NCBI RefSeq assembly: GCF_003248355.1
Contig: NZ_QKWY01000002.1
Coordinates: 248,001-312,000, forward strand
Source of the DNA: Streptomyces sp. AC1-42W
GTDB lineage: Bacteria > Actinomycetota > Actinomycetes > Streptomycetales > Streptomycetaceae
Length of the DNA stretch: 64,000 bases
Direction of reading: 5' to 3'
Shown: piece after piece, positions 1 through 10,934 of the stretch
Position numbering within the stretch: position 1 is the first letter of the stretch
How the letters are laid out: each line of letters opens with the position of its first letter
The notes under the pieces: model-generated
Seen by the model: the letters and a program-made list of their open reading frames with translations, nothing else
Database searches by the model: none
What the model was told of the DNA's origin: nothing
Translations under genes and position numbers: made by a program

Positions 1-51
1 GCGTGTCAAGACTCTGGGGCCGTCGAGCCCCGTCACCGAGGGGGTCGAGCC

Positions 52-309
52 ATGGGGCGCGGCCGGGCAAAGGCCAAGCAGACAAAGGTCGCCCGCCAGC
101 TGAAATACAGCACCGGCGGGACGGACCTGTCGCGTCTGGCCAGTGAGCTGGGCGCATCGACTTCGAGTCAACCACCGAACGCGGAGCCGTTCGAGGATGA
201 CGACGAGGAAGATGACCCGTACGCACAGTACGCGGATCTGTACAACAACGACGAGGACGAGGACGAGAACGACCAGTCCGGTCCGTCGTCCAAGCGCCGC
301 GGCGCTTGA
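52..309 (+). CDS. DUF3073 family protein
   Basis: This 85-residue acidic protein has the basic N-terminal start MGRGRAKAKQTKVARQLKYS typical of the DUF3073 family, which is conserved in actinobacteria and has no known function. Residues 45-75 are almost entirely Asp, Glu and Tyr, giving a strongly acidic, probably disordered tail. The ATG is preceded by a GAGGGGG ribosome binding site about seven bases upstream. It is convergent with purM, and in Streptomyces this family member normally sits beside purM, which supports the call. A GC-rich hairpin with a T-run follows the stop. Confidence 0.85.
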   Translation: MGRGRAKAKQTKVARQLKYSTGGTDLSRLASELGASTSSQPPNAEPFEDDDEEDDPYAQYADLYNNDEDEDENDQSGPSSKRRGA

Positions 310-328
310 CCTCGCGCTGACACATCAT

Positions 329-359
329 CCCGGTCCGGAGCTGCTCCGGACCGGGTTTT
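329..359 (+). terminator. Rho-independent terminator of the DUF3073 gene
   Basis: A perfect 11-bp stem (CCCGGTCCGGA with its complement) with a 5-nt loop is followed directly by TTTT, 20 bases after the stop codon. It separates this gene from the convergent purM. Confidence 0.8.
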
Positions 360-444
360 GTGCTGTCCCGGTGCCGCGCGGTCCCGGACGGGAGGGTGAA
401 GGCGGCCGGTGACCGGCCGGGCCCGTCGGCCCGGCCGTTCCCGC

Positions 445-1518
445 TCAGCGTGCGTACGAGCCCACCAGCTCGGCGCCGGTCGTGCGGTCGCCGCGCGCGG
501 TGATCTCACCGGCGACCCAGGAGTCGACGCCCCGGTCGGCCAGCGTGGTCAGCGCCGCGTCCACGGAGTCGGCGGGCACGACCGCGATCATGCCGACGCC
601 CATGTTGAGCGTCTTCTCCAGCTCCAGCCGCTCGACCCGGCCGGCCGTGCCGACGAGGTCGAAGACCGCGCCCGGCGTCCAGGTGGAGCGGTCCACCGTG
701 GCGTGCAGGTGGTCCGGGATGACGCGGGCCAGGTTGTTGGCCAGGCCGCCGCCGGTAACGTGGCTGAAGCCGTGCACCTCGGTCGTACGGGTGAGGGCCA
801 GGCAGTCCAGCGAGTAGATCCGGGTGGGCTCCAGGAGCTCCTCGCCCAGGGTCCGGCCGAACTCCTCGACCTGGCGGTCCAGCGTCCAGCCGGCCCGGTC
901 GAAGACCACGTGGCGGACGAGCGAGTACCCGTTGGAGTGAAGCCCGGAGGACGCCATGGCGATCACGACGTCGCCCTCGCGGATGCGGTCGGGGCCCAGC
1001 AGGCGGTCGGCCTCGACCACGCCCGTACCGGCTCCGGCGACGTCGAAGTCGTCCGCGGCCAGCAGGCCGGGGTGCTCGGCCGTCTCGCCGCCCACCAGAG
1101 CGCAGCCGGCCAGCACACAGCCTTCGGCGATGCCCTTGACGATGGCCGCGACGCGCTCGGGGTGCACCTTGCCGACGCAGATGTAGTCGGTCATGAAGAG
1201 CGGCTCGGCGCCGCAGACGACGAGGTCGTCCACGACCATGCCGACGAGGTCGCGGCCGATCGTGTCGTACACGCCCATGCGGCGGGCGAGGTCGACCTTG
1301 GTGCCGACGCCGTCCGTGGCGGAGGCGAGGAGCGGGCGCTCGTAGCGCTTGAGCGCCGAGGCGTCGAAGAGGCCCGCGAAGCCGCCGAGGCCGCCGAGGC
1401 CCGCGACCTCGGGGCGCTGCGTCTTCCTGACCCACTCCTTCATCAGCTCGACGGCGCGGTCGCCGGCCTCGATGTCGACGCCCGCTGCCGCGTAGGAAGC
1501 ACCTGTTGTCTCAGACAT
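445..1518 (-). CDS. purM: Phosphoribosylformylglycinamidine cyclo-ligase (AIR synthetase)
   Basis: PurM converts FGAM to AIR with ATP, the fifth step of de novo purine synthesis, in the cytosol. The 357 residues match the usual family length. Recognisable segments are SYAAAGVDIEAGDRAVELMK near the N-terminus, ASATDGVGTKVDLA, the metal/ATP region MVVDDLVVCGAEPLF, ALVGGETAEHPG, and the C-terminal FSHVTGGGLANNLARV. The ATG at 1518 gives the expected MSETT start. It lies 60 bp downstream of purF on the same strand, so the two are probably co-transcribed, and it ends convergent with the DUF3073 gene. Confidence 0.97.
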   Translation of the reverse strand: MSETTGASYAAAGVDIEAGDRAVELMKEWVRKTQRPEVAGLGGLGGFAGLFDASALKRYERPLLASATDGVGTKVDLARRMGVYDTIGRDLVGMVVDDLVVCGAEPLFMTDYICVGKVHPERVAAIVKGIAEGCVLAGCALVGGETAEHPGLLAADDFDVAGAGTGVVEADRLLGPDRIREGDVVIAMASSGLHSNGYSLVRHVVFDRAGWTLDRQVEEFGRTLGEELLEPTRIYSLDCLALTRTTEVHGFSHVTGGGLANNLARVIPDHLHATVDRSTWTPGAVFDLVGTAGRVERLELEKTLNMGVGMIAVVPADSVDAALTTLADRGVDSWVAGEITARGDRTTGAELVGSYAR

Positions 1519-1578
1519 TGCCTGGGATCTTTCGTGTGGAAATACGGGGCTCGGGGAAGGGCTGCCGGACGGCCCGGG

Positions 1579-3105
1579 TCACGGACGCCGCAGCGCGTCG
1601 GACGCCGCGGTCGCCGCGGGGCCCGCCGCCAGCTCGGTCTCCAGCAGCTGCTTGCCGAGCAGCTCCGGGTCCGGGAGCTCCATCGGGTACTCACCGTCGA
1701 AGCAGGCGCGGCACAGGTTCGGCTTGTCGATCGTCGTCGCCTCGATCATGGAGTCGAGCGAGATGTACGCGAGCGAGTCGGCGCCCATCGACGTGCCGAT
1801 CTCCTCGACGGACATGCCGTTGGCGATCAGCTCGGCGCGGGTCGCGAAGTCGATGCCGAAGAAGCAGGGCCACTTCACGGGCGGCGACGAGATCCGGATG
1901 TGGATCTCGGCGGCACCGGCCTCGCGGAGCATCCGGACCAGTGCGCGCTGGGTGTTGCCGCGGACGATGGAGTCGTCCACGACCACCAGGCGCTTGCCCT
2001 TGATGACTTCCTTGAGCGGGTTGAGCTTGAGGCGGATGCCCAGCTGGCGGATCGTCTGGGACGGCTGGATGAAGGTCCGGCCGACGTAGGCGTTCTTCAC
2101 CAGGCCGTTGCCGAACGGAATCCCGCTGGCCTCGGCGTAGCCGATGGCGGCCGGGGTCCCGGATTCCGGGGTCGCTATGACCAGGTCGGCGTCGACGGGC
2201 GCCTCGGCGGCCAGCCGCCGGCCCATCTCCACCCGGGAGAGGTAGACGTTGCGGCCCGCGATGTCGGTGTCGGGGCGGGCCAGGTAGACGTACTCGAAGA
2301 CACAGCCCTTGGGCTTCGCTTCCGCGAATCGCGAAGTGCGCAGACCGTTCTCGTCGATGGCGACCAGCTCGCCGGGCTCGATCTCGCGGACGAAGCTGGC
2401 GCCGCAGATGTCGAGGGCGGCGGACTCCGACGCGACGACCCAGCCGCGCTCCAGGCGGCCGAGGACCAGCGGGCGGATGCCCTGCGGGTCGCGGGCGGCG
2501 TAGAGCGTGTGCTCGTCCATGAAGACCAGCGAGAAGGCGCCCCGCACCTGGGGAAGCACCTGGGCGGCGGCCTCCTCGACGGTGAGCGGCTTGCCGTCGT
2601 CGTCGGTCTGGCCGGCGAGCAGGGCGGTCACCAGGTCGGTGTCGTTGGTCGCGGCGACCTGGGTGGCGCGGCCGTCCTTGCGCGGGAGGTCGGCGACCAT
2701 CTCCGCGAGCCGGGCCGTGTTGACCAGGTTCCCGTTGTGGCCCAGGGCGATCGAGCCGTGCGCGGTGGCACGGAACGTCGGCTGCGCGTTCTCCCACACC
2801 GAGGCACCGGTGGTGGAGTAGCGGGCATGACCGACCGCGATATGGCCCTGGAGCGATCCCAGGGAGGTTTCGTCGAAGACCTGCGAGACCAGTCCCATGT
2901 CCTTGAAGACCAGGATCTGGGACCCGTTGCTCACTGCGATGCCCGCGGACTCCTGTCCACGGTGCTGCAGGGCATACAGTCCGAAATAGGTGAGCTTGGC
3001 GACCTCTTCGCCCGGAGCCCAGACACCGAAGACGCCGCAAGCGTCCTGGGGGCCCTTCTCTCCGGGGAGCAGGTCGTGGTTGAGTCGTCCATCACCACGA
3101 GGCAC
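1579..3105 (-). CDS. purF: Amidophosphoribosyltransferase
   Basis: PurF makes phosphoribosylamine from PRPP and glutamine, the committed step of purine synthesis. I chose the GTG at 3105 (508 residues) because it gives a short propeptide ahead of Cys23, the predicted N-terminal nucleophile in ACGVFGVW; the frame stays open upstream but that stretch is not family-like. The PRPP loop VVVDDSIVRGNT is intact. The cysteines in KGCVFEY, PCFFG and LCRACF match the [4Fe-4S] cluster ligands of the Bacillus-type enzyme, so this is an oxygen-sensitive iron-sulfur form. purM follows 60 bp downstream. Confidence 0.96.
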   Translation of the reverse strand: MPRGDGRLNHDLLPGEKGPQDACGVFGVWAPGEEVAKLTYFGLYALQHRGQESAGIAVSNGSQILVFKDMGLVSQVFDETSLGSLQGHIAVGHARYSTTGASVWENAQPTFRATAHGSIALGHNGNLVNTARLAEMVADLPRKDGRATQVAATNDTDLVTALLAGQTDDDGKPLTVEEAAAQVLPQVRGAFSLVFMDEHTLYAARDPQGIRPLVLGRLERGWVVASESAALDICGASFVREIEPGELVAIDENGLRTSRFAEAKPKGCVFEYVYLARPDTDIAGRNVYLSRVEMGRRLAAEAPVDADLVIATPESGTPAAIGYAEASGIPFGNGLVKNAYVGRTFIQPSQTIRQLGIRLKLNPLKEVIKGKRLVVVDDSIVRGNTQRALVRMLREAGAAEIHIRISSPPVKWPCFFGIDFATRAELIANGMSVEEIGTSMGADSLAYISLDSMIEATTIDKPNLCRACFDGEYPMELPDPELLGKQLLETELAAGPAATAASDALRRP

Positions 3106-3450
3106 GCCACCGAGTGTAGGGGAGATCGACCACTGGTCCGAATTGGGGATGCCGCGCCGGACCGCCGGGAAGGCCCCTCCGGAACACGGTTCCACCCCCT
3201 CCCCCGCGGTCACGCGCAGTGACCACAACCCGTCCCTGATCTACGCGCGGCAACCGCCGCAGGGCAGGCGACACCCGGATCACCGGCCACCGGGCGACCG
3301 TTTCCGGCCACCGTACGCATCGGTCTCCGGCCCGCTTCGTGGCACTGAGTGAAGCGGTCGGCGGGCGCCGGACGGGAACGGGGCGAACGGTCTTTTCGTG
3401 GCGAGCCTCACACCGCGGCCGCCCGGAATGCGGCATCTGGGTGGCGCCGG
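3106..3450. other. Intergenic region upstream of purF
   Basis: This 345-bp stretch lies between the purF start and the stop of the next minus-strand gene, so it should hold the purF-purM promoter. I see no convincing -35/-10 pair, no riboswitch-like element and no supportable small gene in it. Confidence 0.4.
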
Positions 3451-4251
3451 TCAGCCCATCAGGGGCAGCAGTTCCGACAGGTCGGCGCGCTCGCCGCTGG
3501 CGGAGACCTTCGCCGCTTCGACCTCGCGTGCCCATTCCGTACGCCCGGTGGCCAGCCGAATCCAGGTGAGCGGGTCGGTCTCGACGACGTTGGGCGGGGT
3601 GCCGCGCGTGTGGCGCGGGCCCTGGACGCACTGCACCACGGCGTACGGCGGCACCCTGACCTCCACCGATCCGCCGGGCGCCCGCTCGGCCAGCGCGTCC
3701 GCGAGGAGCCGGCTGCACGCGGCGAGCGCCTGCCGGTCGTACGGGACGGAGAGCCCGGTCGCCGCGTTGAGGTCGTCGGTGTGGACGACCAGCTCCACGG
3801 TGCGGGTGACCAGGAAGTCGCCGAGGCGCATGGCCCCGACGCGGGTGGCCAGCAGGCGGTCGTCGGAGGCGCCCGGGACCGCGGCCTCGAACCGGGCGGC
3901 GACCTCCGCGTACAGCGCGTCCAGGTCGGGATGGGCGGCGGCCCGCGCGGCGGTGTCGTCCGCGACGGCCGGGGCACGGGAGGCCGTGGTGAACGGCCAC
4001 TCCAGGAGGGACACCTCGGGTTTGGCCAGGGCCGGGGCGGGAAGCTCCAGCGTCCGGCTGACATGGTCCGGGGCCATCGTGAGGTGGACGGCCAGCTCGC
4101 GGACCGTCCAGCCGCCGAGGCCGCTCGGCGCGGCGAGCTGCTCCGGGGTCAGGGTGCGCACGGCATCCCGTACGTGCGTGAACTGGGCGAGGACCGCGGC
4201 GCGGGTCCTGGCCGGGTCGTAGCGACGGGCTCGCTTCTGCGAAGGCGGCAT
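3451..4251 (-). CDS. Maleylpyruvate isomerase / sterol-carrier family protein (DinB-like, TIGR03083 type)
   Basis: The 266-residue protein has the N-terminal DinB-like mycothiol-dependent domain: [19 protein letters not shown] carries the first metal-ligand histidine, and [18 protein letters not shown] carries the His-Asp ligands. The C-terminal part (from about residue 190) resembles the sterol-carrier-like tail of the larger actinobacterial members. Family members are metal-dependent and some use mycothiol as cofactor, but substrates are known for very few, so a specific reaction cannot be assigned. It is monocistronic, with 94 bp to the TetR gene. In Streptomyces a member of this family commonly sits between purF and purL. 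Confidence 0.8.
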   Translation of the reverse strand: MPPSQKRARRYDPARTRAAVLAQFTHVRDAVRTLTPEQLAAPSGLGGWTVRELAVHLTMAPDHVSRTLELPAPALAKPEVSLLEWPFTTASRAPAVADDTAARAAAHPDLDALYAEVAARFEAAVPGASDDRLLATRVGAMRLGDFLVTRTVELVVHTDDLNAATGLSVPYDRQALAACSRLLADALAERAPGGSVEVRVPPYAVVQCVQGPRHTRGTPPNVVETDPLTWIRLATGRTEWAREVEAAKVSASGERADLSELLPLMG

Positions 4252-4345
4252 GCGGGGAGCCTACGTCGCGGCACCGACACGCCGGCCGGGCGGCGGCGCG
4301 ACGTTCCCGCTCTCCGTCAGGTCGGGCCGGCGGCCCGCTCCCCCG

Positions 4346-4984
4346 TCAGCCCCGGGTCGCGTAGTCGCCGAGGCCCTTCTCCAGCAGGTCGAAGGCCCGG
4401 TGGGCCAGGACGACCGCGTCGGCGGCGACCGCGGCGGACGGTTCGCCGGCCAGCAGGCGCCTGCGGTTCTCGGTGAGCAGCGCGTTGCGGGTGCCGAGCA
4501 GCTGGGAGGCGACGATGCGCGCCATGGCCGGGTCCTCGCCCTCCTCGATCAGCGCCTCGGTGAGCCGGTCCTGGGTGCGCACGAAGAAGGAGTGGGCGCG
4601 GGCGAGCAGCGCGGGCGTCTCCATGATCAGCCGCACGATGCCGAGCGCCACCGGGGAGTCGCCCATGCCCACCGAGGGGTCGTGGCGCTCGACGGCCTCG
4701 ATGAACTGCCGGCGCAGCGCCGCGACCGCCGACTCGCCGGGAGCCCGCTCCCGTACGACCCGGGCGGCGTCGTCCGCGTGCTCCTCCAGCGGCGAGAAGA
4801 CCAGGTCTTCCTTGCAGTCGAAGTAGTTGAAGACGGTCATCTTCGATACGTCGGCGGCGTCGGCGATCTCCGCGACGGAGACATGGTCGAACCCGCGCTC
4901 GGAGAACAGCTTCGTGGCGGCCGCCAGCAGGCGGCGCCGGGTCTCGATCTTCTTGCGCTCGCGCAGGCCCATGCCCTCGGTCAT
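4346..4984 (-). CDS. TetR family transcriptional regulator (likely repressor of the adjacent MFS pump)
   Basis: This 212-residue protein has a canonical TetR N-terminal helix-turn-helix: TRRRLLAAATKLFSERGFDH followed by VSVAEIADAADVSKMTVFNY (about residues 13-55). The remaining residues are a helical ligand-binding domain. I chose the ATG at 4984 because GTGAGG stands just upstream; a second in-frame ATG lies four codons later. The gene is divergent from the MFS transporter at 5108, and a perfect 15-bp palindrome sits in the 123-bp gap. That arrangement usually means the regulator represses both genes until an inducer, often a pump substrate, is bound. The inducer is unknown. Confidence 0.9.
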   Translation of the reverse strand: MTEGMGLRERKKIETRRRLLAAATKLFSERGFDHVSVAEIADAADVSKMTVFNYFDCKEDLVFSPLEEHADDAARVVRERAPGESAVAALRRQFIEAVERHDPSVGMGDSPVALGIVRLIMETPALLARAHSFFVRTQDRLTEALIEEGEDPAMARIVASQLLGTRNALLTENRRRLLAGEPSAAVAADAVVLAHRAFDLLEKGLGDYATRG

Positions 4985-5008
4985 GGCCTCACTGTACCAG
5001 GATGAAGA

Positions 5009-5023
5009 TTTATCCGAGATAAA
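5009..5023. promoter_or_regulatory. Candidate TetR operator palindrome
   Basis: TTTATCCGAGATAAA is a perfect inverted repeat with 6-bp arms and a 3-bp centre. It lies 25 bp upstream of the regulator start and just before a TTGACT (5027-5032) that could be a -35 element for the MFS gene. It is strikingly AT-rich for this genome. Operator function is inferred from position and symmetry. Confidence 0.6.
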
Positions 5024-5107
5024 AACTTGACTCAGTACATAAATACCCGCGACAGTGGGAGCACCACGGTGGTGCGCCTCGGCACCGCCCAGGGAGGGGG
5101 CCATGCC

Positions 5108-6664
5108 ATGTCCGCGACCACGACCGCCGCCGCACCGGCGCGGGAGGCGACCGCAGAACGACCGAACGCCGAACGACCGACCGCCGAACGACCGACCGCC
5201 CGCCGCGGATCGAGGGTCGCCGTGGCGCTCTGCGTCGTCACGATCCTGCTGGCGGTGCTGGACTCGAACATCGTGTCCTCGGCCACCGTGCCGATCGTCC
5301 GCGACCTCGACCCCGTGCACGGCGTGGACCGGATTCCCTGGCTGATCGCCGCCTACCAGCTCGCCGCGACCGCCGCGCTGCCGCTGTACGGCAAGCTCTG
5401 CGACTCGCTCGGCTCCAAGAAGGTCTTCCTCGGGGCGCTCGCCACCTTCCTGACCGGGTCGGCGCTGTGCGGGATGGCCCAGTCCATGAGCGAGCTGATC
5501 GCCGCACGCGCCTTCCAGGGCGCCGGGGGCGGCGGGCTGATGAGCGTCACCATGGTCGTCCTGCGCCAGATCTCCGCCGCCGGAGCGAAGAAGGAGGGCA
5601 CGGGCGGAGGGACGGGGGGCGACAAGAAGGGCAACATCGGCGGGATCATCGCCGGCGCGGGCATGGCGCTCGGCCCCTGGCTCGGCGGCGCCCTCGCCGA
5701 CCACGCGGGCTGGCGCTGGATCTTCTACGTCAACCTGCCGGTCGGCATCGCCGTCCTCGTCGCCGCCGCCCTCGTGGTCGAGCTGCCCGCCCGCACGACG
5801 CGCCACCGCATCGACTTCCTCGGCGCCGCCCTCGCCGCCGCCTTCTCCACCGCGCTGCTCCTGGTCACCGAGTGGGGCGGCGAGGAGTACGCCTGGACCT
5901 CGCCCACCATCACCGCGCTCGCCGTCGCCGCCGCCGTCGCGCTCGGACTGTTCCTGTGGCGCCAGGCCACGGCCGCCGAACCGATCCTGCCGCTCTCGCT
6001 CTTCGCGCTGCGGCCCCTGCGCTACGGCTTCGCGATCCAGGGGCTCGTCGGCGTCGCGATGATGGGCTCGATCGTCTACGTGATGATCTACCTCCAGGTC
6101 GTCCGGGGGGTCGCCGCGACCTCCGCCGGACTCTTCCTGGTCCCGATGGCGATCGGCATGACCGTCGTCGGCCTCGTGTCCGGCAAACTGGTGGCGGCCG
6201 GCTGGTCGCAGAAGACCTTCGTCGTCAGCGGCACCGTCTCCGCCGCGGCCGCCCTCGCCCTGCTGGCCACACTCGACACGGACACCGGCCTGTGGACGGT
6301 GCGCGGCGCGCTGCTGCTCATGGGCATCGGCTTCGGCCAGCTCATCGGCCAGCTGATCGAACTCGTCCAGGACACCGCCCCGCCCGGCCGGCTGGGCGTC
6401 GCCACCACCGGAGTCCGCTTCTTCCAGACCCTCGGCACCGCGCTCGGCGCCTCCCTCTTCGGAGCCGTCCTCAGCAGGGTGTACGCCTCCCGGGGCCCCG
6501 GCGGCACCACCAGCGACATCGCCGGGCTCACCGGCCGGGCCCGCCAGGAGGCGCTGGACGCCTTCGTCTCCTCCACCGACGCGGTCTTCGCCTGCGCCAC
6601 CGGGGCCATGGTCCTCGCCCTGATCCTGGCGACCCGGCTGCCCGGACCCCGTACGACGACCTGA
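5108..6664 (+). CDS. MFS drug efflux transporter, DHA2 (EmrB/QacA) type
   Basis: This is a proton-driven multidrug exporter of the 14-helix DHA2 class. The first helix contains LAVLDSNIVSSATVPIVRDL (motif D1), followed by PLYGKLCDSLGSKKV (motif A) and AARAFQGAGGGGLMS (motif B region). I chose the ATG at 5108, preceded by AGGGAGGGGG, over an in-frame TTG at 5027. Residues 5-40 are a low-complexity Ala/Arg/Pro/Thr tail with AERPT-like repeats. The loop after GLMSVTMVVLRQ carries a Gly/Lys-rich insertion (about residues 160-180) that is unusual for the family. It is divergent from the TetR gene and ends at a shared bidirectional terminator. Confidence 0.92.
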   Translation: MSATTTAAAPAREATAERPNAERPTAERPTARRGSRVAVALCVVTILLAVLDSNIVSSATVPIVRDLDPVHGVDRIPWLIAAYQLAATAALPLYGKLCDSLGSKKVFLGALATFLTGSALCGMAQSMSELIAARAFQGAGGGGLMSVTMVVLRQISAAGAKKEGTGGGTGGDKKGNIGGIIAGAGMALGPWLGGALADHAGWRWIFYVNLPVGIAVLVAAALVVELPARTTRHRIDFLGAALAAAFSTALLLVTEWGGEEYAWTSPTITALAVAAAVALGLFLWRQATAAEPILPLSLFALRPLRYGFAIQGLVGVAMMGSIVYVMIYLQVVRGVAATSAGLFLVPMAIGMTVVGLVSGKLVAAGWSQKTFVVSGTVSAAAALALLATLDTDTGLWTVRGALLLMGIGFGQLIGQLIELVQDTAPPGRLGVATTGVRFFQTLGTALGASLFGAVLSRVYASRGPGGTTSDIAGLTGRARQEALDAFVSSTDAVFACATGAMVLALILATRLPGPRTTT

Positions 6665-6676
6665 CCGCCGCAGCGC

Positions 6677-6713
6677 GAAACCCCCCGACCGGACGAGCCG
6701 GTCGGGGGGTTTC
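6677..6713. terminator. Bidirectional terminator between the MFS gene and purL
   Basis: A perfect 16-bp stem beginning GAAACCCCCCGACCGG, with a 5-nt loop, is flanked by A and T tracts that serve both strands. It lies between two convergent genes. Confidence 0.88.
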
Positions 6714-6732
6714 GGTACGAGCGGTGCGGGAA

Positions 6733-8978
<2,246 letters not shown>

Positions 8979-8982
<4 letters not shown>

Positions 8983-9659
8983 GCGTTGACCAGCTTCTTG
9001 ATGATCGAGGTGAAGAAACCGAGACCGTCGGTGCGACCGGTGCCGATCAGCGGCTCCACCGCGTGCTCCGGGTGCGGCATCAGACCGACGACGTTGCCCG
9101 CGGCGTTGGTGACGCCCGCGATGTCGCGGAGCGAGCCGTTGGGGTTGCGGCCCACGTACCGGAAGGCGACGCGGCCCTCCGCCTCCAGCTCGTCGAGCGT
9201 GCGCTCGTCGGCGGTGTAGCGGCCGTCCATGTTCTTGAGCGGGACGGAGATCTCCTGGCCCTCGGCGTAGTCCGAGGTCCAGGCGGTGCCCGCGTTCTCG
9301 ACGCGCAGCGTCTGATCGCGGCAGACGAAGTGCAGGTGGTTGTTGCGCAGCATCGCGCCGGGCAGCAGGTGCGCCTCGGTGAGGATCTGGAAGCCGTTGC
9401 AGATGCCGAGGACGGGCAGGCCCGCCTTCGCCTGCTCGATCAGTGTCTCCATGACCGGCGAGAACCGGGAGATGGCTCCGGCGCGCAGATAGTCGCCGTA
9501 CGAGAATCCGCCGGCCAGGATCACCGCGTCGACCTGGTGCAGGTCCTTGTCGCGGTGCCACAGCGATACGGGTTCGGCGCCCGCGACCCGTACGGCCCGC
9601 AGGGCGTCCTGGTCGTCGAGCGTGCCCGGAAAGGTGACGACTCCGATACGAGCGGTCAC
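8979..9659 (-). CDS. purQ: Phosphoribosylformylglycinamidine synthase subunit PurQ (glutaminase)
   Basis: PurQ is the class I glutamine amidotransferase that supplies ammonia to PurL. The 226 residues include [15 protein letters not shown] and the nucleophile elbow LGICNGFQ with Cys87. The catalytic His and Glu are in [12 protein letters not shown] near the C-terminus. It overlaps purS by 4 bp upstream and purL by 4 bp downstream, so the three subunits are probably made in stoichiometric amounts. Confidence 0.97.
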
Positions 9660-9916
9660 TTCGACTCCTCGGCGTTCTCCACCTTCACGGTGAAGTCCTC
9701 GATCACGGTGTTGGCGAGGAAGGTCTCCGCCATCTCGTGAATACGGGCGAGGGCGGCGTCATCGACCGGCCCCTCGACCTCCAGCTCGAAACGCTTTCCC
9801 TGACGTACGTCCGCGATTCCCTCGAAGCCGAGACGGGGCAGTGCGCGCTGCACCGCCTGTCCCTGCGGGTCGAGGATCTCGGGCTTGAGCATGACGTCGA
9901 CTACGACGCGTGCCAC
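9656..9916 (-). CDS. purS: Phosphoribosylformylglycinamidine synthase subunit PurS
   Basis: PurS is the small structural subunit that bridges PurL and PurQ. The protein contains the family core [19 protein letters not shown] and the C-terminal [13 protein letters not shown]. Two in-frame GTG codons are possible: 9922 (giving MPVARV) and 9916 (giving MARV). I prefer 9916 (86 residues) because GGGAG sits five bases before it and only one base before the other. It is the first gene of the purSQL operon and divergent from lsr2. Confidence 0.93.
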   Translation of the reverse strand: MARVVVDVMLKPEILDPQGQAVQRALPRLGFEGIADVRQGKRFELEVEGPVDDAALARIHEMAETFLANTVIEDFTVKVENAEESK

Positions 9917-10302
9917 TGGCACTCCCGGTGTGGTGGTGTGGTGCGGCTGTTTCTCCGGAGGGGGTACCCCGGACCCCCGCGGGTCCTCTCAGCGTACCTG
10001 GCCGGAAATTCTACGCGGGTAGATATCAAACGGGACAGATCACACTCAGATTTCGAACGATCACCGGACGGCGGAAAAGCCGCGAAACAAATGCTCAAGG
10101 GCCACCCGCATAGCACCCGGACACGCGCAGGTAATTGGGCGGGCTTCACAATGCGGTCCCTCCCGCTGTACAAATGATTACCGGGGAATGCAGCATTGCC
10201 CCGGAGCGCCGACAACAGTCGGCCCGCATCCGCGCTCACAGCCGGAAGGCCGGCATCGGCGCATGCCAGACGCGTCGATGCCGTAGGAAAGGACCGATAT
10301 CC
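9917..10302. promoter_or_regulatory. Divergent regulatory region between purS and lsr2
   Basis: This 386-bp gap must contain both promoters. The part from about 10017 to 10190 is clearly richer in A and T than the surroundings. A near-perfect inverted repeat spans 10181-10204 (CCGGGGAATGC against GCATTGCCCCGG, one unpaired base), roughly 100 bp before the lsr2 start. The purine operon may be regulated here, but I recognise no PurR-like box or riboswitch. Confidence 0.5.
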
Positions 10303-10638
10303 GTGGCGCAGCGCGTAGTGGTCACACTCTCCGACGACATCGACGGGGGAGCGGCGGCGGAAACGGTCGGCTTCGCCCTGGACGGGAAGTCGTACGAGAT
10401 CGACCTCAATCAGTCCAACGCAAAGAAACTGCGCGACGCCCTGGCCCCGTACATGGCGGCCGGTCGCAAGCAGACAAATACCGGCAAGAGCGGCAAGGCG
10501 CCCGTTCCGTACCGGCACACCGCGCTGGCACCCGACCCGGCGGCGGTGCGCGCCTGGGCGCGCTCGCACCGGATGGACGTGCCGGCCCGGGGGCGCATCC
10601 CCAAGAGCGTCTACGAGGCGTTCCGGGAAGCGAGTTAA
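10303..10638 (+). CDS. lsr2: Lsr2 family nucleoid-associated protein
   Basis: Lsr2 bridges AT-rich DNA and silences xenogeneic genes, often including specialised-metabolite clusters, in actinobacteria. The 111-residue protein has the N-terminal dimerisation fold (MAQRVVVTLSDDIDGG and VGFALDGKSYEIDL, residues 1-40) and the C-terminal DNA-binding domain with the AT-hook-like core MDVPARGRIPKSVYEAF (about residues 92-108). In it, RGR is the minor-groove clamp. The GTG at 10303 follows AAAGGA. Streptomyces usually has two Lsr2 paralogues and this one lies beside the purSQL operon. The AT-rich upstream region would suit autoregulation. Confidence 0.93.
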   Translation: MAQRVVVTLSDDIDGGAAAETVGFALDGKSYEIDLNQSNAKKLRDALAPYMAAGRKQTNTGKSGKAPVPYRHTALAPDPAAVRAWARSHRMDVPARGRIPKSVYEAFREAS

Positions 10639-10659
10639 CTCCTCGACAGGTTCGGCCGG

Positions 10660-10682
10660 CCCCGGCGGGGGCCTCGCCGGGG
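10660..10682 (+). terminator. Probable terminator of lsr2
   Basis: A perfect 8-bp stem (CCCCGGCG with CGCCGGGG) and 7-nt loop begin 22 bp after the stop. There is no U-tract, as is common in Streptomyces. Confidence 0.5.
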
Positions 10683-10731
10683 ACCTGCGGGGGAGCCGAC
10701 TTGCGCAACACCCCCGCAGGTCGGCTAGAGT
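10682..10731 (+). promoter_or_regulatory. Promoter of the tRNA-Gly pair overlapping a long inverted repeat
   Basis: TTGCGC (10701-10706) and TAGAGT (10726-10731) are spaced 19 bp, and the -10 fits stable-RNA promoters of Streptomyces. The -35 lies inside the loop of a 12-bp perfect inverted repeat (arms 10682-10693 and 10711-10722). The promoter call is by sequence resemblance only. Confidence 0.45.
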
Positions 10732-10781
10732 CTGGAGCACGCCGAGGGGCAAGGCCGAAAAGGCCGAACCCCACGCAGCGT

Positions 10782-10853
10782 GCGGGTGTAGTTCAGTAGC
10801 AGAACATCCCCCTTCCAGGGGGAAGGCGCAGTGTGCAATTCCTGTCACCCGCT
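10782..10853 (+). tRNA. tRNA-Gly(TCC)
   Basis: This 72-nt sequence folds as a cloverleaf. The acceptor GCGGGTG pairs with CACCCGC, and the anticodon stem is TCCCC/GGGGA with loop CTTCCAG, giving anticodon TCC. CCA is not encoded. A tRNA-Gly(GCC) follows 81 bp downstream. Confidence 0.95.
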
Positions 10854-10934
10854 CTGCGTCACTCCTGCAGGACCACTCCGGTGGATCAGGTAGGGTAGTG
10901 ATCGCTCCACCGGTGAAAGCCGAGTGGCGGCAAT

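Noticed and set aside
409-3222. A 937-codon plus-strand open frame across purM and purF
   Set aside because: It lies exactly antisense to two certain genes, has Arg/Ala/Gly/Asp-biased composition without any domain, and is an expected by-product of third-position GC bias.
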